From positions 1,364,001 through 1,428,000 of the forward strand of contig NC_017219.1 of the NCBI RefSeq assembly GCF_000269965.1: a DNA stretch of 64,000 bases, read 5' to 3'. This document shows, piece after piece, positions 44,547 to 53,998 of this stretch. Source of the stretch: Bifidobacterium longum subsp. infantis ATCC 15697 = JCM 1222 = DSM 20088. Lineage in GTDB: Bacteria > Actinomycetota > Actinomycetes > Actinomycetales > Bifidobacteriaceae. Every line of letters starts with the position of its first letter. The first letter of the stretch is position 1. The notes under the pieces were generated by a model. It made no database searches and was not told where the DNA came from. It worked only from the letters and a program-made list of their open reading frames with translations. Both the position numbers and the translations under genes were made by a program.

Positions 44547-45855
44547 GGCCGTTAGGATTCGGCTCGACCCAACCCCACGGCAGACACGGCTGTTGGAGTC
44601 CCATGCGGGTGGTGCGCGTTTCGCGTACAATCTGATGCTCGCGCACGTCCGGCGCCAAATCTCCTTGGGTGAGAAACCGGACTGGACGTTGTACGCGATG
44701 CGCCGCTGGTGGAACGAGTGGAAGGACGAAATCGCCCCGTGGTGGCGAGAGAACAGCAAGGAGGCGTACGGCAGCGCGTTTGAATGGCTGTCCCAAGCGT
44801 TGAGGAACTGGTCGGACAGCAGGAAGGGCAGGCGCGCGGGCCGTAGGGTGGGCTGGCCGAAATACAAGTCGAAACGCTCCAGTGTCCCGCGTTTCGCATA
44901 CACGACCGGCAGCTTCGGCCTTATCGAGGACGACCCGAAGGCGTTGAAACTGCCACGCATCGGACGCGTGCACTGCATGGAGAACGCCACCGAACGCGTC
45001 CACGGCAGACGAATCGTGCGCATGACCGTCAGTCGCCATGCGGGCTTCTGGTATGCGGCCCTCACCGTCGAACGTCCCACCGAAAGCGTTCCAGCGAAAA
45101 ACAGAAAACAGAAGAACCGTAATCGTCAGGTCGGCGTGGATTTGGGCGTCAGGACCCTCGCCACCCTCTCGGATGGCACCACGTTCCCCAATCCACGCAA
45201 CTACGTCCGCACGCAGCGGAAACTCCGCCACGCCCAACAGTCGTTGAGCCGCCGCGATAGGGGCATGAGCCATGGATGCGGGTCGAAACGGTACAACAGG
45301 GCGTTGGAGCGTGTGCGCCGAATCCACGCTCGCATAGCCGCCCAACGAGCCGACAACATCGGCAAGCTCACCACGTGGCTTGCCGACAATTATTCCGACA
45401 TCAGCATCGAGGACCTCAACGTGCAGGGCATGAGCCATAACAGGAGGCTTGCCAAGCACGTACTGGACGCGGACTTCCGCGAGTTCCGCCGCCAACTGGA
45501 ATACAAGACCGCACGCGCCGGCACGAGGCTCCATGTCATCGACCGGTGGTATCCAAGCTCGAAGACCTGTTCGAACTGCGGGACGGTGAAAGCCAAACTG
45601 TCCCTGTCCGAACGCGTCTACCATTGCGGCAAGTGCGGACTTGTCATCGACCGTGATGTGAACGCGGCCATCAACATCCAAGTCGCCGGGAGTGCCCCGG
45701 AGACGTTAAACGCGCGTGGAGGAAGCGTAAGACAGACCCGCCTTGAGTGCGGGACAATGCGGCATCCGGCGAAACGCGAACCAAGCGGCGGCGACAGTCG
45801 CGTGAGACTTGGAGCTGGTCTCGGCAACGAGGCCATGCAGATGACTTCGCTCTAG
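44533..45855 (+). CDS. tnpB: TnpB RNA-guided nuclease of IS607 type
   Basis: 440 residues. RuvC-like D203 (GVDLGVRTLA), E293 (IEDLNVQG), D375 (DRDVNAA); zinc finger TCSNCGT and YHCGKCG between them. The N-terminus (RIRLDPTPRQTRLLESHAGGARFAYNLML) is typical of TnpB. Complete, with all catalytic residues, although its tnpA is broken. The C-terminal tail after the zinc finger is polar. Confidence 0.93.
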   Translation: MSAYEAVRIRLDPTPRQTRLLESHAGGARFAYNLMLAHVRRQISLGEKPDWTLYAMRRWWNEWKDEIAPWWRENSKEAYGSAFEWLSQALRNWSDSRKGRRAGRRVGWPKYKSKRSSVPRFAYTTGSFGLIEDDPKALKLPRIGRVHCMENATERVHGRRIVRMTVSRHAGFWYAALTVERPTESVPAKNRKQKNRNRQVGVDLGVRTLATLSDGTTFPNPRNYVRTQRKLRHAQQSLSRRDRGMSHGCGSKRYNRALERVRRIHARIAAQRADNIGKLTTWLADNYSDISIEDLNVQGMSHNRRLAKHVLDADFREFRRQLEYKTARAGTRLHVIDRWYPSSKTCSNCGTVKAKLSLSERVYHCGKCGLVIDRDVNAAINIQVAGSAPETLNARGGSVRQTRLECGTMRHPAKREPSGGDSRVRLGAGLGNEAMQMTSL

Positions 45856-45890
45856 CGACAAGCTAAAACAAAGTCATCTACAACGGAACC
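45790..45890 (+). ncRNA. Candidate omega RNA of the IS607 tnpB
   Basis: 3' end of tnpB with an inverted ATGACTT...AAGTCAT pair at about 45841-45880. The guide would lie just beyond the right end. By analogy only. Confidence 0.3.
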
Positions 45891-46009
45891 CGTTCCGGCC
45901 TGACATGGCGTCCGGGCCGTTCCCGTCCCATGCCTCCCCCGGCCCGCATAGACGCGCGTGCGGGGATAGACGTACGCCGTCCCCCATCCGACAGAAAGGA
46001 AACATCCTT

Positions 46010-48955
46010 ATGGGTTCGACTCATAGCGACAGACACTGGGCGCGCACGCTCGCCGCGGCGGGCGCCGCCCTGGCGACCCTGGCGGCGGGCCTGCTCGTCG
46101 CGGGCACGGCCGACGCGGCCACCATGCGCGACCCGTTCGAACGCTCCATCCAGAACGGCAACCCCGGTTTGTGGACGAACGTGGGCACGATCACGTTCAG
46201 CAACGGGAAGAAGTACGAGAACATGGCGCAGTCGCTGGGCGTCGTCGACAGGGTCAACGGCAAGAACACGTACTGCATCGAGGCCGACACGCTCTACACG
46301 GGCACGACGGGCGACTGGGGCGATTGGACCGACGAGAGGACCAAGCCGGACGCGCAGCGGCTCGCCTGGCTGACCGACAGGCACAACGGGGACCGGGATG
46401 ATCTCACGCAGGCCGCGATCGCGGGCCTCATCCACCAGAAGCTCGACCCGATGGGCAACGAATACCTGAACGGCCTCCGGCAGCTCGGCTGGGCGGACGG
46501 GCCCAGCTGGGACGCGTACACGGCGAAGATGAACAGCCTGTGGACGGAGGCGGTCAACGGCACGCCCACCGACCTCGACATGCAATACCGGTACACGACC
46601 GGCAAACGCAAAGGCCTAGTCACCCCAAGCATCACGAACGTGAACGGTGTTGAAATTGCGGGCATCCAATACACGGCGATCCTGAACGGTCCGGCCGTGT
46701 TCGACCAGACCGGCACGAACACGATCAGCGGCACCACCACGAACAGCGCCATTCATCTCCCGTGGACCGCCACCGGCAACGGCAAGGTAACGGTGTCTGT
46801 ACTGCATAAGATTCCTAAGGCGGCCAGACTGTCCTCCCCGAACCAGGATCTGATGGGACTGTCCGATCCGGAGACCGTGTCGAAGAACATCACGTTCCAG
46901 GTGCAGGCGAACTTCAAGCCGACCATCGAATCCAACCAGACCGATCATCGCATCGAATACGGGCACGCGCCCGAGGACGACCTGACCTGGCATGCGGACC
47001 CGACGGGCGGCGACTGGATCGCCGGCGCCACCGTCAAGGCCACCGGCACCCTCTACCATTTCGCGAAGAAACCCGTCGAGGGCCGGACGACCGTCAGGGA
47101 CGGGGTGAAGGCCGCGACCGCGACCGCCGCCGGCGACAGGGACGGAGCCACCAGCCATGTGGACGCCTCCTCCATCACCATGGACCCCGGTTTCGTGAAG
47201 GCCCACCCGGGAGCCTCCCCGTCGAGCCTGCCCGCCACCGGCTGGTACACGTGGGTGTGGGAGATCACGCCCGACATGCAGGACGCCAACATGAGGCAGT
47301 ACCTGCCCGCCGACTACGACTGGTCCGACAACGTGCTGGAAGCGGAGACCACGCTGCACGCGCGCAGCATGCAGCCGACCATCACGTCCAGCGTGTCCGC
47401 CGCCTACAAGCATGATCAGAGCAAGGTGACCGGCGCCGACGGGATCGAACGGCCCGCCGTCCAGATCGGCTCCGCGGCCGCGTCCGACAAGACCGACGTC
47501 GTCTACCTGGAAAAGGGCGGCGTCATCCGCGACCAGGTCACGCTGGGCGTGGCCGACATCAACGGGGACGGCAAGACCGACACCGCCGACTGGCTGCACA
47601 CCAAGGACGGCCAGGGCGAAGGCTGGGAAACGGAAGCCAACCAGATCACGATCCGCGTGAACGGCGCGCTCTACGGGGGCATGACCCGCGAACAGGCCGA
47701 ACAGGCGCAGAAGGACGCGGCCGCGGGCAAGACCGTCGAACTGCCCAAGCAGGCCGTGAAGCTCGCCACCACCACGTTCACGACGAACAGGGCGGGCGAC
47801 TACCTCCTGTCCAGCAAGAAGGGCGAGAAGCCGGCCGGCGTGTGGAAGGCCGAGAACGGGATCGACCTGACGAACCTGCCGTCCGGCTACGCCACGTTCG
47901 TGTACGACATCACGAACAGGGATCAGGACACGAAGGCCCAGACCGGCATCGAACCGTCCAGGGACTACCCGTTCGCCAAGGACGTGCACGAGGCCCCGTT
48001 CAGCAAGGACGAGACCATCATGGGGCGCCTCACCCCGAAGCTCGACTCCACGGTCAGCTCCAAGGAGATCAAGGCGGGCGAGACCACCGTCGACAGGCTC
48101 GTCGTCGCCAAGACCAACGAAAAGGACGTGTGGCCCACCTACCCGCAGTCGAACGTCACCGAAGGCGAAACCCCGAAGGGCACCCCGCTGAGCCTCGACT
48201 TCCACGGCGTCCTCTACAAGGTGAGCGACGATCCGGCGGCCGCGATCGAGCAGACCGACACCGTGCCCGACAACGCGGTGAAGGTCCACGAGACCGACAT
48301 CAAGGACGTCACCGGGTTCGGCACCTACTCGACGGACTCGTTCACCCTGACCGAGGCGGGCACCTACGCATGGCATTGGACCATGACCCCGAGCCTGGCC
48401 GGCGACCAGAACCATAATCCGCTCGCCGCTTTGGCCTGGCGTCAGCTCACCCACGGCAAGGTGCAGCATGCGTTCGGACTCGCATCCGAGATCGTGCGCG
48501 TCCGGAAGCCCGACACGCCCAGGTGCGAGGTGTCCACCAGAAGCCAGGGCGAGGTCACGATGGAGAACGGCAGGGCCGACCTGCACGACGAGCTCCTGCT
48601 CAGGAACTGCGAGCAGGCGGCCAAGGCCGAATTCGAACTGTGGAAGCAGACCAACGGCGACCAGTCGGGAGACGTGCTCATCACCGTCACCGGCAAGGTC
48701 GACGCGAAGGACGGCATCCACTCGCCGACCGTGACCGTCCGCGAGACCGGCACCTACTACTGGCGTGAGAAGGTGTACGACCAGACGGGCAGGCTCGTCT
48801 CCTATGGTGACGCGCGCAAGCCGAACGAGACCGTGACCGTCAAGGAGAAGCCTCTCGCCTCCACCGGCCTGGGCGTCCTGCCCGCCGCCCTTGCCGGCAT
48901 GCTGCTCGCCGGCCTGGGCGCCGCGTTCGCGCTGCGCAACCGCAGGCGCGCCTGA
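46010..48955 (+). CDS. Thioester-domain surface adhesin with LASTG sorting signal
   Basis: 981 residues from ATG 46010 (ribosome site GAAAGGAAAC). Signal peptide 1-30 (TLAAAGAALATLAAGLLVAG...ADA). The N-terminal TQXA thioester domain is visible: TYCIEADTLY with C89, and LTQAAIAGLI with Q134, the residues that form the Cys-Gln thioester. Then several beta-rich repeats (VTKPTI- and TLHARSMQPTI-like strands), and near the end LASTGLG, a hydrophobic helix and RNRRRA. Thioester adhesins bind host surfaces covalently. LASTG fits sortase class E. With the 4173 protein it is the second LAxTG protein here. Confidence 0.88.
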   Translation: MGSTHSDRHWARTLAAAGAALATLAAGLLVAGTADAATMRDPFERSIQNGNPGLWTNVGTITFSNGKKYENMAQSLGVVDRVNGKNTYCIEADTLYTGTTGDWGDWTDERTKPDAQRLAWLTDRHNGDRDDLTQAAIAGLIHQKLDPMGNEYLNGLRQLGWADGPSWDAYTAKMNSLWTEAVNGTPTDLDMQYRYTTGKRKGLVTPSITNVNGVEIAGIQYTAILNGPAVFDQTGTNTISGTTTNSAIHLPWTATGNGKVTVSVLHKIPKAARLSSPNQDLMGLSDPETVSKNITFQVQANFKPTIESNQTDHRIEYGHAPEDDLTWHADPTGGDWIAGATVKATGTLYHFAKKPVEGRTTVRDGVKAATATAAGDRDGATSHVDASSITMDPGFVKAHPGASPSSLPATGWYTWVWEITPDMQDANMRQYLPADYDWSDNVLEAETTLHARSMQPTITSSVSAAYKHDQSKVTGADGIERPAVQIGSAAASDKTDVVYLEKGGVIRDQVTLGVADINGDGKTDTADWLHTKDGQGEGWETEANQITIRVNGALYGGMTREQAEQAQKDAAAGKTVELPKQAVKLATTTFTTNRAGDYLLSSKKGEKPAGVWKAENGIDLTNLPSGYATFVYDITNRDQDTKAQTGIEPSRDYPFAKDVHEAPFSKDETIMGRLTPKLDSTVSSKEIKAGETTVDRLVVAKTNEKDVWPTYPQSNVTEGETPKGTPLSLDFHGVLYKVSDDPAAAIEQTDTVPDNAVKVHETDIKDVTGFGTYSTDSFTLTEAGTYAWHWTMTPSLAGDQNHNPLAALAWRQLTHGKVQHAFGLASEIVRVRKPDTPRCEVSTRSQGEVTMENGRADLHDELLLRNCEQAAKAEFELWKQTNGDQSGDVLITVTGKVDAKDGIHSPTVTVRETGTYYWREKVYDQTGRLVSYGDARKPNETVTVKEKPLASTGLGVLPAALAGMLLAGLGAAFALRNRRRA

Positions 48956-48971
48956 CACGCGTGACGGCAAG

Positions 48972-49020
48972 GGGTGCCGCATCCCCCGGCCCATGACGGG
49001 CCGCAGGGGATGCGGCACCC
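48972..49020 (+). terminator. Terminator after the thioester adhesin
   Basis: 15-bp stem (48972-48986 with 49006-49020) plus an inner GGCCC hairpin. Downstream DNA is the integrase fragment. Confidence 0.75.
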
Positions 49021-49059
49021 GGTTCGCTTCCTGTTTCCTTTTCGGATGGGGTTGGATCC

Positions 49060-49397
49060 GGGCGAACAACATCGGCATGCGTGACTTCGTGTTCACATCC
49101 GCCCGCGGCAACCCCGTCTGCTCCAGCACCGAACGATACCAATGGTGCAAGGCGCTGAAGGCGGCGGGCCTGCCGCAGGTGAAGATCCATTCCGCGCGGC
49201 ATTGGATGGCGACGATGGCCGCCCGCGCGAACATGCCGGACGACGCGCGCATAGCCGTCATGGGCCACACCAGCATGCAGATGACCATGCGATACACCCA
49301 CAGGGACGCCGCATCGTTGGGGCGGCTGATGGCCGCCGCGATACCCGACCTGCACGACGGGATCGAGATCATCGACGCGACGCCGGCACGCGGATAG
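49060..49397 (+). pseudogene. Tyrosine recombinase (integrase) C-terminal fragment
   Basis: The frame holds the distal tyrosine-recombinase motifs: HSARHWMATM (the H-x-x-R box), GHTSMQMT with conserved His, and MRYTHRD with the nucleophilic Tyr. Upstream domains and the first catalytic Arg are missing; the preceding DNA is a terminator stem. So it is a remnant, showing that an integrative element once joined here. It has no likely activity. Confidence 0.8.
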
Positions 49398-49494
49398 AAG
49401 ACAGCCGTGTTCGCGGACGGATGCCTCATGACGCGGGATGTAACGTTCCGATATTAGAATGGGGAGACCGGTGAGATGCATGGGAGCGTGGCAG

Positions 49495-50526
49495 ATGTCT
49501 GACGATGAGGGTTTGATGCGGGAGAACGCCGCACTGGTGGCGTTGCTTAACACGATCGACCGGAAGCGCGATTCGTGGTCGTCCATAGCCGAGACCGTCG
49601 AGCGCAACGGAAGCGCCCTGAAGGTGCTCATGCACGAGATCGACCCGCGTAACAACCCGTTATATGACGACGAGGATCCGGATGATTTCGAGAACGGGGA
49701 GCCGACCCTGTTCGATGACCGGGACATACCTGTTTCGCGGGCAAGGGCTGCGGAACTTGAGTCCGCCTTCGACGCGGCGCTGGACGAAGTGGACTCGTGG
49801 GAGCGTCGTGGTCTCGACTTCGTTTCCGTCCTCGATGACCGGTATCCGAACAGGCTCCGCCAGGTCGTGGACATGCCACCGTTCCTTTTCGCGGAAGGCC
49901 GCATGGTACAGGACGAGCTTGGCGTCAGTGTGGTCGGTTCCCGGAAGGCCGACGCCGAATCGCTGAAATTCGCGCAGGACACGGCTTCCATGCTGGTGTC
50001 ATGTGGGTTCGCCGTCATCGCCGGACTCGCCTCTGGCATAGACACTGCGGCTCATGTCAGGGCTTTGGAGGAAGGCGGGCGCACGGTCGCGTTCATCGGC
50101 ACCGGGATCACCAAACGGTATCCCAGGGAGAACGGAACGCTGCAGGACCGCATCGGACGCGACGGGCTTGTGCTTTCGCAGTTCTGGCCGGACCAGGGGC
50201 CGACCAAGTACACGTTCCCGATGCGGAACGCGTCGATGAGCGGATACGGTGTGGCCACCGTCGTCGTGCAGGCGTCCGAGCATTCCGGGACCAGGATCCA
50301 GGCCCGTCAGGCCCAGCAGCATGGTCGTCCCGTGATACTCAGGGACACCGTCGCCGACGGGACTGAATGGGGAAGGAAGCTGGCGTCCAGGCCGGGCGTG
50401 TGTGTGGCGTCCACTGTCGACGACGTAAAGGCGAGATTGCATGACCTTCTGGGAATGGGACGTGCGCTCGAGGAATCCGTGGACATGCTGTTGTCGGCAG
50501 GCGCATCGAGGTCGAATGATCAGTAG
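49495..50526 (+). CDS. dprA: DprA/Smf-family protein
   Basis: 343 residues. An N-terminal ~140-residue acidic region (DEDPDDFENGEP) precedes the Rossmann-like DprA core: VVGSRKAD (147-154), GLASGIDTAAH (~177-187), FIGTGITKRYP, and SGTRIQARQA (~264-273). In DprA these bind ssDNA and support RecA loading during transformation. The gene overlaps the PRTase gene by 11 nt. A DprA outside a competence operon, with a phosphoribosyltransferase partner, may be defence-related; this is inference. Confidence 0.85.
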   Translation: MSDDEGLMRENAALVALLNTIDRKRDSWSSIAETVERNGSALKVLMHEIDPRNNPLYDDEDPDDFENGEPTLFDDRDIPVSRARAAELESAFDAALDEVDSWERRGLDFVSVLDDRYPNRLRQVVDMPPFLFAEGRMVQDELGVSVVGSRKADAESLKFAQDTASMLVSCGFAVIAGLASGIDTAAHVRALEEGGRTVAFIGTGITKRYPRENGTLQDRIGRDGLVLSQFWPDQGPTKYTFPMRNASMSGYGVATVVVQASEHSGTRIQARQAQQHGRPVILRDTVADGTEWGRKLASRPGVCVASTVDDVKARLHDLLGMGRALEESVDMLLSAGASRSNDQ

Positions 50527-51319
50527 ATACGGATTAGCGCTTGACCGCGCCATAGACAGCATGGCCGGCAGCTACCTGAAAACCGTGAGGTACAAGTCGG
50601 TCCACGGATACCTGTGCCCCGAATGCGGAGGGTTCAAAGGCGCCGGTTATTGGATGTGCCGCGGCTGCTCACTCATCCACGGCAGTGCATCCGCCCTTGG
50701 TGCCGGGCACCTCCTCGCCGACCGGCTCGCATTCGGCGTCTACGCCCCGGAACCAAGAAGCCAGTCGTTGAAGATGATGTACGGGTACAAGGACGAGCAT
50801 CCGGCGTCACCCGACTACCGCACGCTCGTCAGGGCGATTCTGGCATTGGGCATAGTCGGACACGGGGATTGCCTGAACGCGGTCGCCGGAGGATCGCCAG
50901 TTGCCTGGGCGATGGTACCATCGACCAGGCAATCACCGCGATACGGGAAACCGCACCCGTTCCATGAGATAGCCACATCAGTCATGGGAGGTCTGCCCGA
51001 GGTGGAAATCACCGCGTCGGAAGGTGAGAAAAGACGCTTCGACCCGGAGAGGTTCCACATCGAATCCGCACCCGACTTGAATGGGAACGTCCTGCTCCTC
51101 GACGACTCATGGGTGACCGGGGCGAACGCCCAATCGGTCGCCGCATGCCTGAAAACCGCCGGAGCCGAGCAAGTATCGATATACTGCGTCGCCAGGATAG
51201 TCAACTACAACTATCTGGAATCGCTGTCACCGGACGCGGTCGCACTGTTCCAGAAAAACGTGCATTACGCCGGCGGATTCTGCCCATGGAACAGAACCAG
51301 CGAAGCAACGGACGGATGA
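50516..51319 (+). CDS. ComF-like phosphoribosyltransferase with zinc ribbon
   Basis: 267 residues. A four-Cys zinc ribbon at ~30-50 (LCPECGG and MCRGCS), then a PRTase domain with the PRPP loop VLLLDDSWVTGANA (~191-204; acidic pair D196-D197). ComF proteins of competence share this layout. It overlaps DprA, so the two act together. The exact substrate is not visible. Ends before a degraded region. Confidence 0.8.
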   Translation: MISRYGLALDRAIDSMAGSYLKTVRYKSVHGYLCPECGGFKGAGYWMCRGCSLIHGSASALGAGHLLADRLAFGVYAPEPRSQSLKMMYGYKDEHPASPDYRTLVRAILALGIVGHGDCLNAVAGGSPVAWAMVPSTRQSPRYGKPHPFHEIATSVMGGLPEVEITASEGEKRRFDPERFHIESAPDLNGNVLLLDDSWVTGANAQSVAACLKTAGAEQVSIYCVARIVNYNYLESLSPDAVALFQKNVHYAGGFCPWNRTSEATDG

Positions 51320-51364
51320 TACGCCACACACGCCCTGGCGCTCGCGGGAGAGGCCGTGGCGTTT

Positions 51365-51560
51365 TCACATGCGTATCGTGTCGTGCAGCATGTCCTGATA
51401 ATCCCTGACGACCTGCAGCGTCACGTCCAGCTCGCACGCGATGCGATACGCATCACCCTCGCACAACGCTTCGGCGCTCGCGTACTCGACCGGGGCGATG
51501 AGACGCAGCGCGGTCTGCCTGCGCGCCCGGCGTTCGGCCTTGACGCCATACGGGGTTCCT
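51365..51560 (-). pseudogene. C-terminal remnant of an ImmA/IrrE-type protein
   Basis: Minus-strand frame KAERRARRQTALRLIAPVEY, then ELDVTLQVVRDYQDML and stop, the layout of the last ~50 residues of ImmA/IrrE metallopeptidase-regulators. The zinc-binding HExxH part is not present upstream. Assignment from pattern only. The 51.3-51.8 kb interval holds nothing else supportable except the operator-like site below. Confidence 0.4.
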
Positions 51561-51612
51561 GCGCCAGTACTTCCCCTTGTCGGCCGGTGCGGGGCGTCCG
51601 CCCCCGCCTTAA

Positions 51613-51630
51613 TAGAACATTTGTTCGAAT
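51613..51630. promoter_or_regulatory. LexA/SOS-box-like site
   Basis: GAACATTTGTTCGA at 51615-51628 matches the actinobacterial SOS box CGAAC-N4-GTTCG except for the first base. It lies between the ImmA/IrrE remnant (-) and the duplicated membrane-protein genes (+), ~85 bp upstream of the former, a likely leftover of prophage-like control. Confidence 0.5.
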
Positions 51631-51824
51631 ATTGGTTCGGTTTTGTTCCGGGAGGCCGACCTGCCAACCGTTGGTTTCCCGGGGGACGCATACCGTGGGG
51701 TGATTGAAGCCGGGGCAAGCGCCAGGATTGGATGAATCCCCGGGATGTGAGGAAACCGACCGGAACAAGCCACGCATGATGCTATCATCGTGCGCGTAGC
51801 GGAAACATGAAAGAGGAGCATAAC

Positions 51825-52817
51825 ATGAGCGGATTGGATCCCGTGCCCCGGCCCCCGGTGGAACCGTCGGGGGCCGGCCGCGCCGTCCCGGAGCCGAAGC
51901 GTCCGAAGTGGCTGGTCCCAGTGATCGCGGGTGGTGCTGCCGTCGTTGTCTTGGCGGCGGGCGGTATCGGTGGATACCTGTGGTGGAGCCATCGTCAGCT
52001 GACCGAGGCGTCCGGGGAATGCTCTGTCGCGTACGACAAGGCGGTGAAGGCGCAGGGGAAGCTGACGGAATACCTGAAGTCGGATGCGGTGAAGGCCGCG
52101 ATCGCGGTCAAGGGTTCGGAGGTCAGGGACGCGGAGACGGTCGCCGTATTGGCCTCGACCGTGAAGACCGCCTCGAATACGAAGACCGATATCCCCGGAT
52201 GCCCGTCCGGGAACCTGAAGGGCATCCGGGCGGCGGCCGCGCAGCTCGACAAGACCGCGGACGTGTACGCGAAGACCGTGAGCGAGGTCAGGGGCAAGGC
52301 GGATGCGGTGAACGCCTCGAAGACCGACAAGACCGTCGCCGACGCGACCAAGGTCCTGGACGACTCCAAGGGCAGGGTGGAGGACGACAAGGTTCGCACC
52401 GCATTGGAGAACGCCATCAAATCGAGGGACGGGAAGGCGATCTCGGATGCGGTGAAGGCGGTCAACGACTCCATCAAAGCCAAGTCGGATGCGGACGCGA
52501 AAGCCGAGGCCGAAAAGGAGGGGCAGGCGGCGGAGAACACGGCCCAGGCGCCGGACAATGGCTCCTCCTACACGGGCGATACGACCGGAGGCCACACCGG
52601 ATACGCGCAATCCCAGGGCGGAGGCTACACTCCCGCGCCGCAGCCCACAGGTAACGGAGGCGGGTACACTCCCGCACCGCGGCCGACCCCGCAGCCGACA
52701 CCGCAACCCTCACAAGGCAACAACGGGGGAGGTTCCGGCGGAGATGACGGCTATGAGGACATTTGCTGGGCGGGTGACACCAGTGGCAAGCCCTTCGTCC
52801 AGGTGCCCTGCAACTGA
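51825..52817 (+). CDS. Membrane protein, tandem paralogue 1
   Basis: 330 residues. Proline-rich cytoplasmic start, one membrane helix at about 29-50 (LVPVIAGGAAVVVLAAGGIGG), an external helical/coiled stretch rich in Ala, Lys and Asp (KADAVNASKTDKTVADATK), then a Gly/Tyr/Pro/Gln-rich tail with repeated GGGYTPAPQP-like units. It ends with a Cys-containing CWAGDTSGKPFVQVPCN peptide. Ribosome site AAAGAGGAG. The central 220 bp is identical to its tandem neighbour. Surface-exposed, function unknown. Confidence 0.78.
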   Translation: MSGLDPVPRPPVEPSGAGRAVPEPKRPKWLVPVIAGGAAVVVLAAGGIGGYLWWSHRQLTEASGECSVAYDKAVKAQGKLTEYLKSDAVKAAIAVKGSEVRDAETVAVLASTVKTASNTKTDIPGCPSGNLKGIRAAAAQLDKTADVYAKTVSEVRGKADAVNASKTDKTVADATKVLDDSKGRVEDDKVRTALENAIKSRDGKAISDAVKAVNDSIKAKSDADAKAEAEKEGQAAENTAQAPDNGSSYTGDTTGGHTGYAQSQGGGYTPAPQPTGNGGGYTPAPRPTPQPTPQPSQGNNGGGSGGDDGYEDICWAGDTSGKPFVQVPCN

Positions 52818-52836
52818 CTCTTTTCTTTCCGCTTGA

Positions 52837-52886
52837 GGGGTGTGGCGCATCCTGATATGGGATGTGCCACACCCCTTCACTTTTTT
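52837..52886 (+). terminator. Rho-independent terminator after paralogue 1
   Basis: 16-bp stem (52837-52852 with 52860-52875, one G-U pair), then TTCACTTTTTT. Confidence 0.85.
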
Positions 52887-52930
52887 ATGACCTATCATCG
52901 TGCGCGAAGCGGAAACATGAAGGAAGCATT

Positions 52931-53902
52931 ATGAACGGATCGAATCCCGTGCCCCTGCCCCCGGCGGAACCGTCGGGGGCCGCCCGCGCCGCCTCGAAAC
53001 CGAAATGGATGGTTCCCGCGATCGCCGTGGGATGCGCCGTCGTCCTGCTGTCGGCCGGCGGCGGATACCTGTATTGGAGCCACGGCCGTCTGGCGGAGGC
53101 GTCGGCGGAATGCGAGGCCGCGTACTCCAAGGCGGTGAAGGGGCGGCGGGAGCTGGCCGGGTACCTGAAGTCGGACGCCTTGAAGACCGCGATCACGGTC
53201 CGGGATTCGGAGGTCGAGGACGCGAAGACGGTCGCCGTATTGGCGTCGACCGTGAAGGCCGTTTCGACTATGAAGACCGATATCCCCGGATGCCCGGCGG
53301 ATGGGTTGAAGGGCATCCGGGCGGCGGCCGCGCGGCTCGACAGGGCCGCGGCCGCGTATGCGAAGACCGTGAACGAGGTCAGGGGCAAGGCGGATGCGGT
53401 CAGCGCCTCGAAGACCGACAAGACCGTCGCCGACGCGACCAAGGTCCTGGACGACTCCAAGGGCAGGGTGGAGGACGACAAGGTTCGCACCGCATTGGAG
53501 AACGCCATCAAATCGAGGGACGGGAAGGCGATCTCGGATGCGGTGAAGGCGGTCAACGACTCCATCAAAGCCAAGTCGGATGCGGACGCGAAAGCCGAGG
53601 CCGAAAAGGAGGGGCAGGCGGCGGACAACGGCTCCTCCTACACGGGCGATACGACCGGAGGCCACATCGGATACACGGGCGGCGGCTACACGCAATCCCA
53701 GGGCGGCGGCTACACGTACACTCCACAGCAGCCCGCCGGCAACGGAGGCGGGTACACTCCCGCACCGCAGCCGGCGCCACAACCGACCCCGCAGCCCCCA
53801 CAAGGCAACAACGTGGGAGGTTCCGGCGGAGATGACGGATGGGATACTTGCTTTACTGGTGATACCAGCGGCAAGCCCGGTATCCAGGTTCCCTGCAGCT
53901 GA
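52931..53902 (+). CDS. Membrane protein, tandem paralogue 2
   Basis: 323 residues with the same architecture: membrane helix (MVPAIAVGCAVVLLSAGGG), Ala/Lys/Asp helical domain, glycine/tyrosine-rich tail (GGGYTYTPQQPAG), CFTGDTSGKPGIQVPCS end. The N-terminal region and tail have diverged from paralogue 1, whereas 53405-53624 is identical to 52314-52534. The upstream TATCATCGTGCGCG promoter-like stretch is also shared. A product of duplication followed by partial gene conversion. Confidence 0.78.
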   Translation: MNGSNPVPLPPAEPSGAARAASKPKWMVPAIAVGCAVVLLSAGGGYLYWSHGRLAEASAECEAAYSKAVKGRRELAGYLKSDALKTAITVRDSEVEDAKTVAVLASTVKAVSTMKTDIPGCPADGLKGIRAAAARLDRAAAAYAKTVNEVRGKADAVSASKTDKTVADATKVLDDSKGRVEDDKVRTALENAIKSRDGKAISDAVKAVNDSIKAKSDADAKAEAEKEGQAADNGSSYTGDTTGGHIGYTGGGYTQSQGGGYTYTPQQPAGNGGGYTPAPQPAPQPTPQPPQGNNVGGSGGDDGWDTCFTGDTSGKPGIQVPCS

Positions 53903-53923
53903 TTTCCTGTTTCCTTTTCGGAT

Positions 53924-53966
53924 GGGGCGGTGTATCCCGTTATGGGATGCGCCGCCCCTTTCACTT
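53924..53966 (+). terminator. Rho-independent terminator after paralogue 2
   Basis: GGGGCGGTGTATCCC pairs with GGGATGCGCCGCCCC (G-U allowed), then TTTCACTTTT. The preceding TTCCTGTTTCCTTTTCGG also occurs near 49028. Confidence 0.75.
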
Positions 53967-53998
53967 TTCCATGGCCCGGCCATGCCCACCCTCGTCTT

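Larger units (their letters stand above)
44127..45890 (+). mobile_element. IS607-family element, left end deleted
   Basis: Gene order tnpA then tnpB on one strand is diagnostic of IS607. The left boundary is inside tnpA; the right end is placed after the tnpB 3' hairpin region near 45840-45890. A TA pair and a membrane protein gene lie immediately left. Confidence 0.7.

Noticed and set aside
48972..49060. Coding extension of the integrase fragment upstream
   Set aside because: The upstream frame is the terminator stem and not conserved recombinase sequence.
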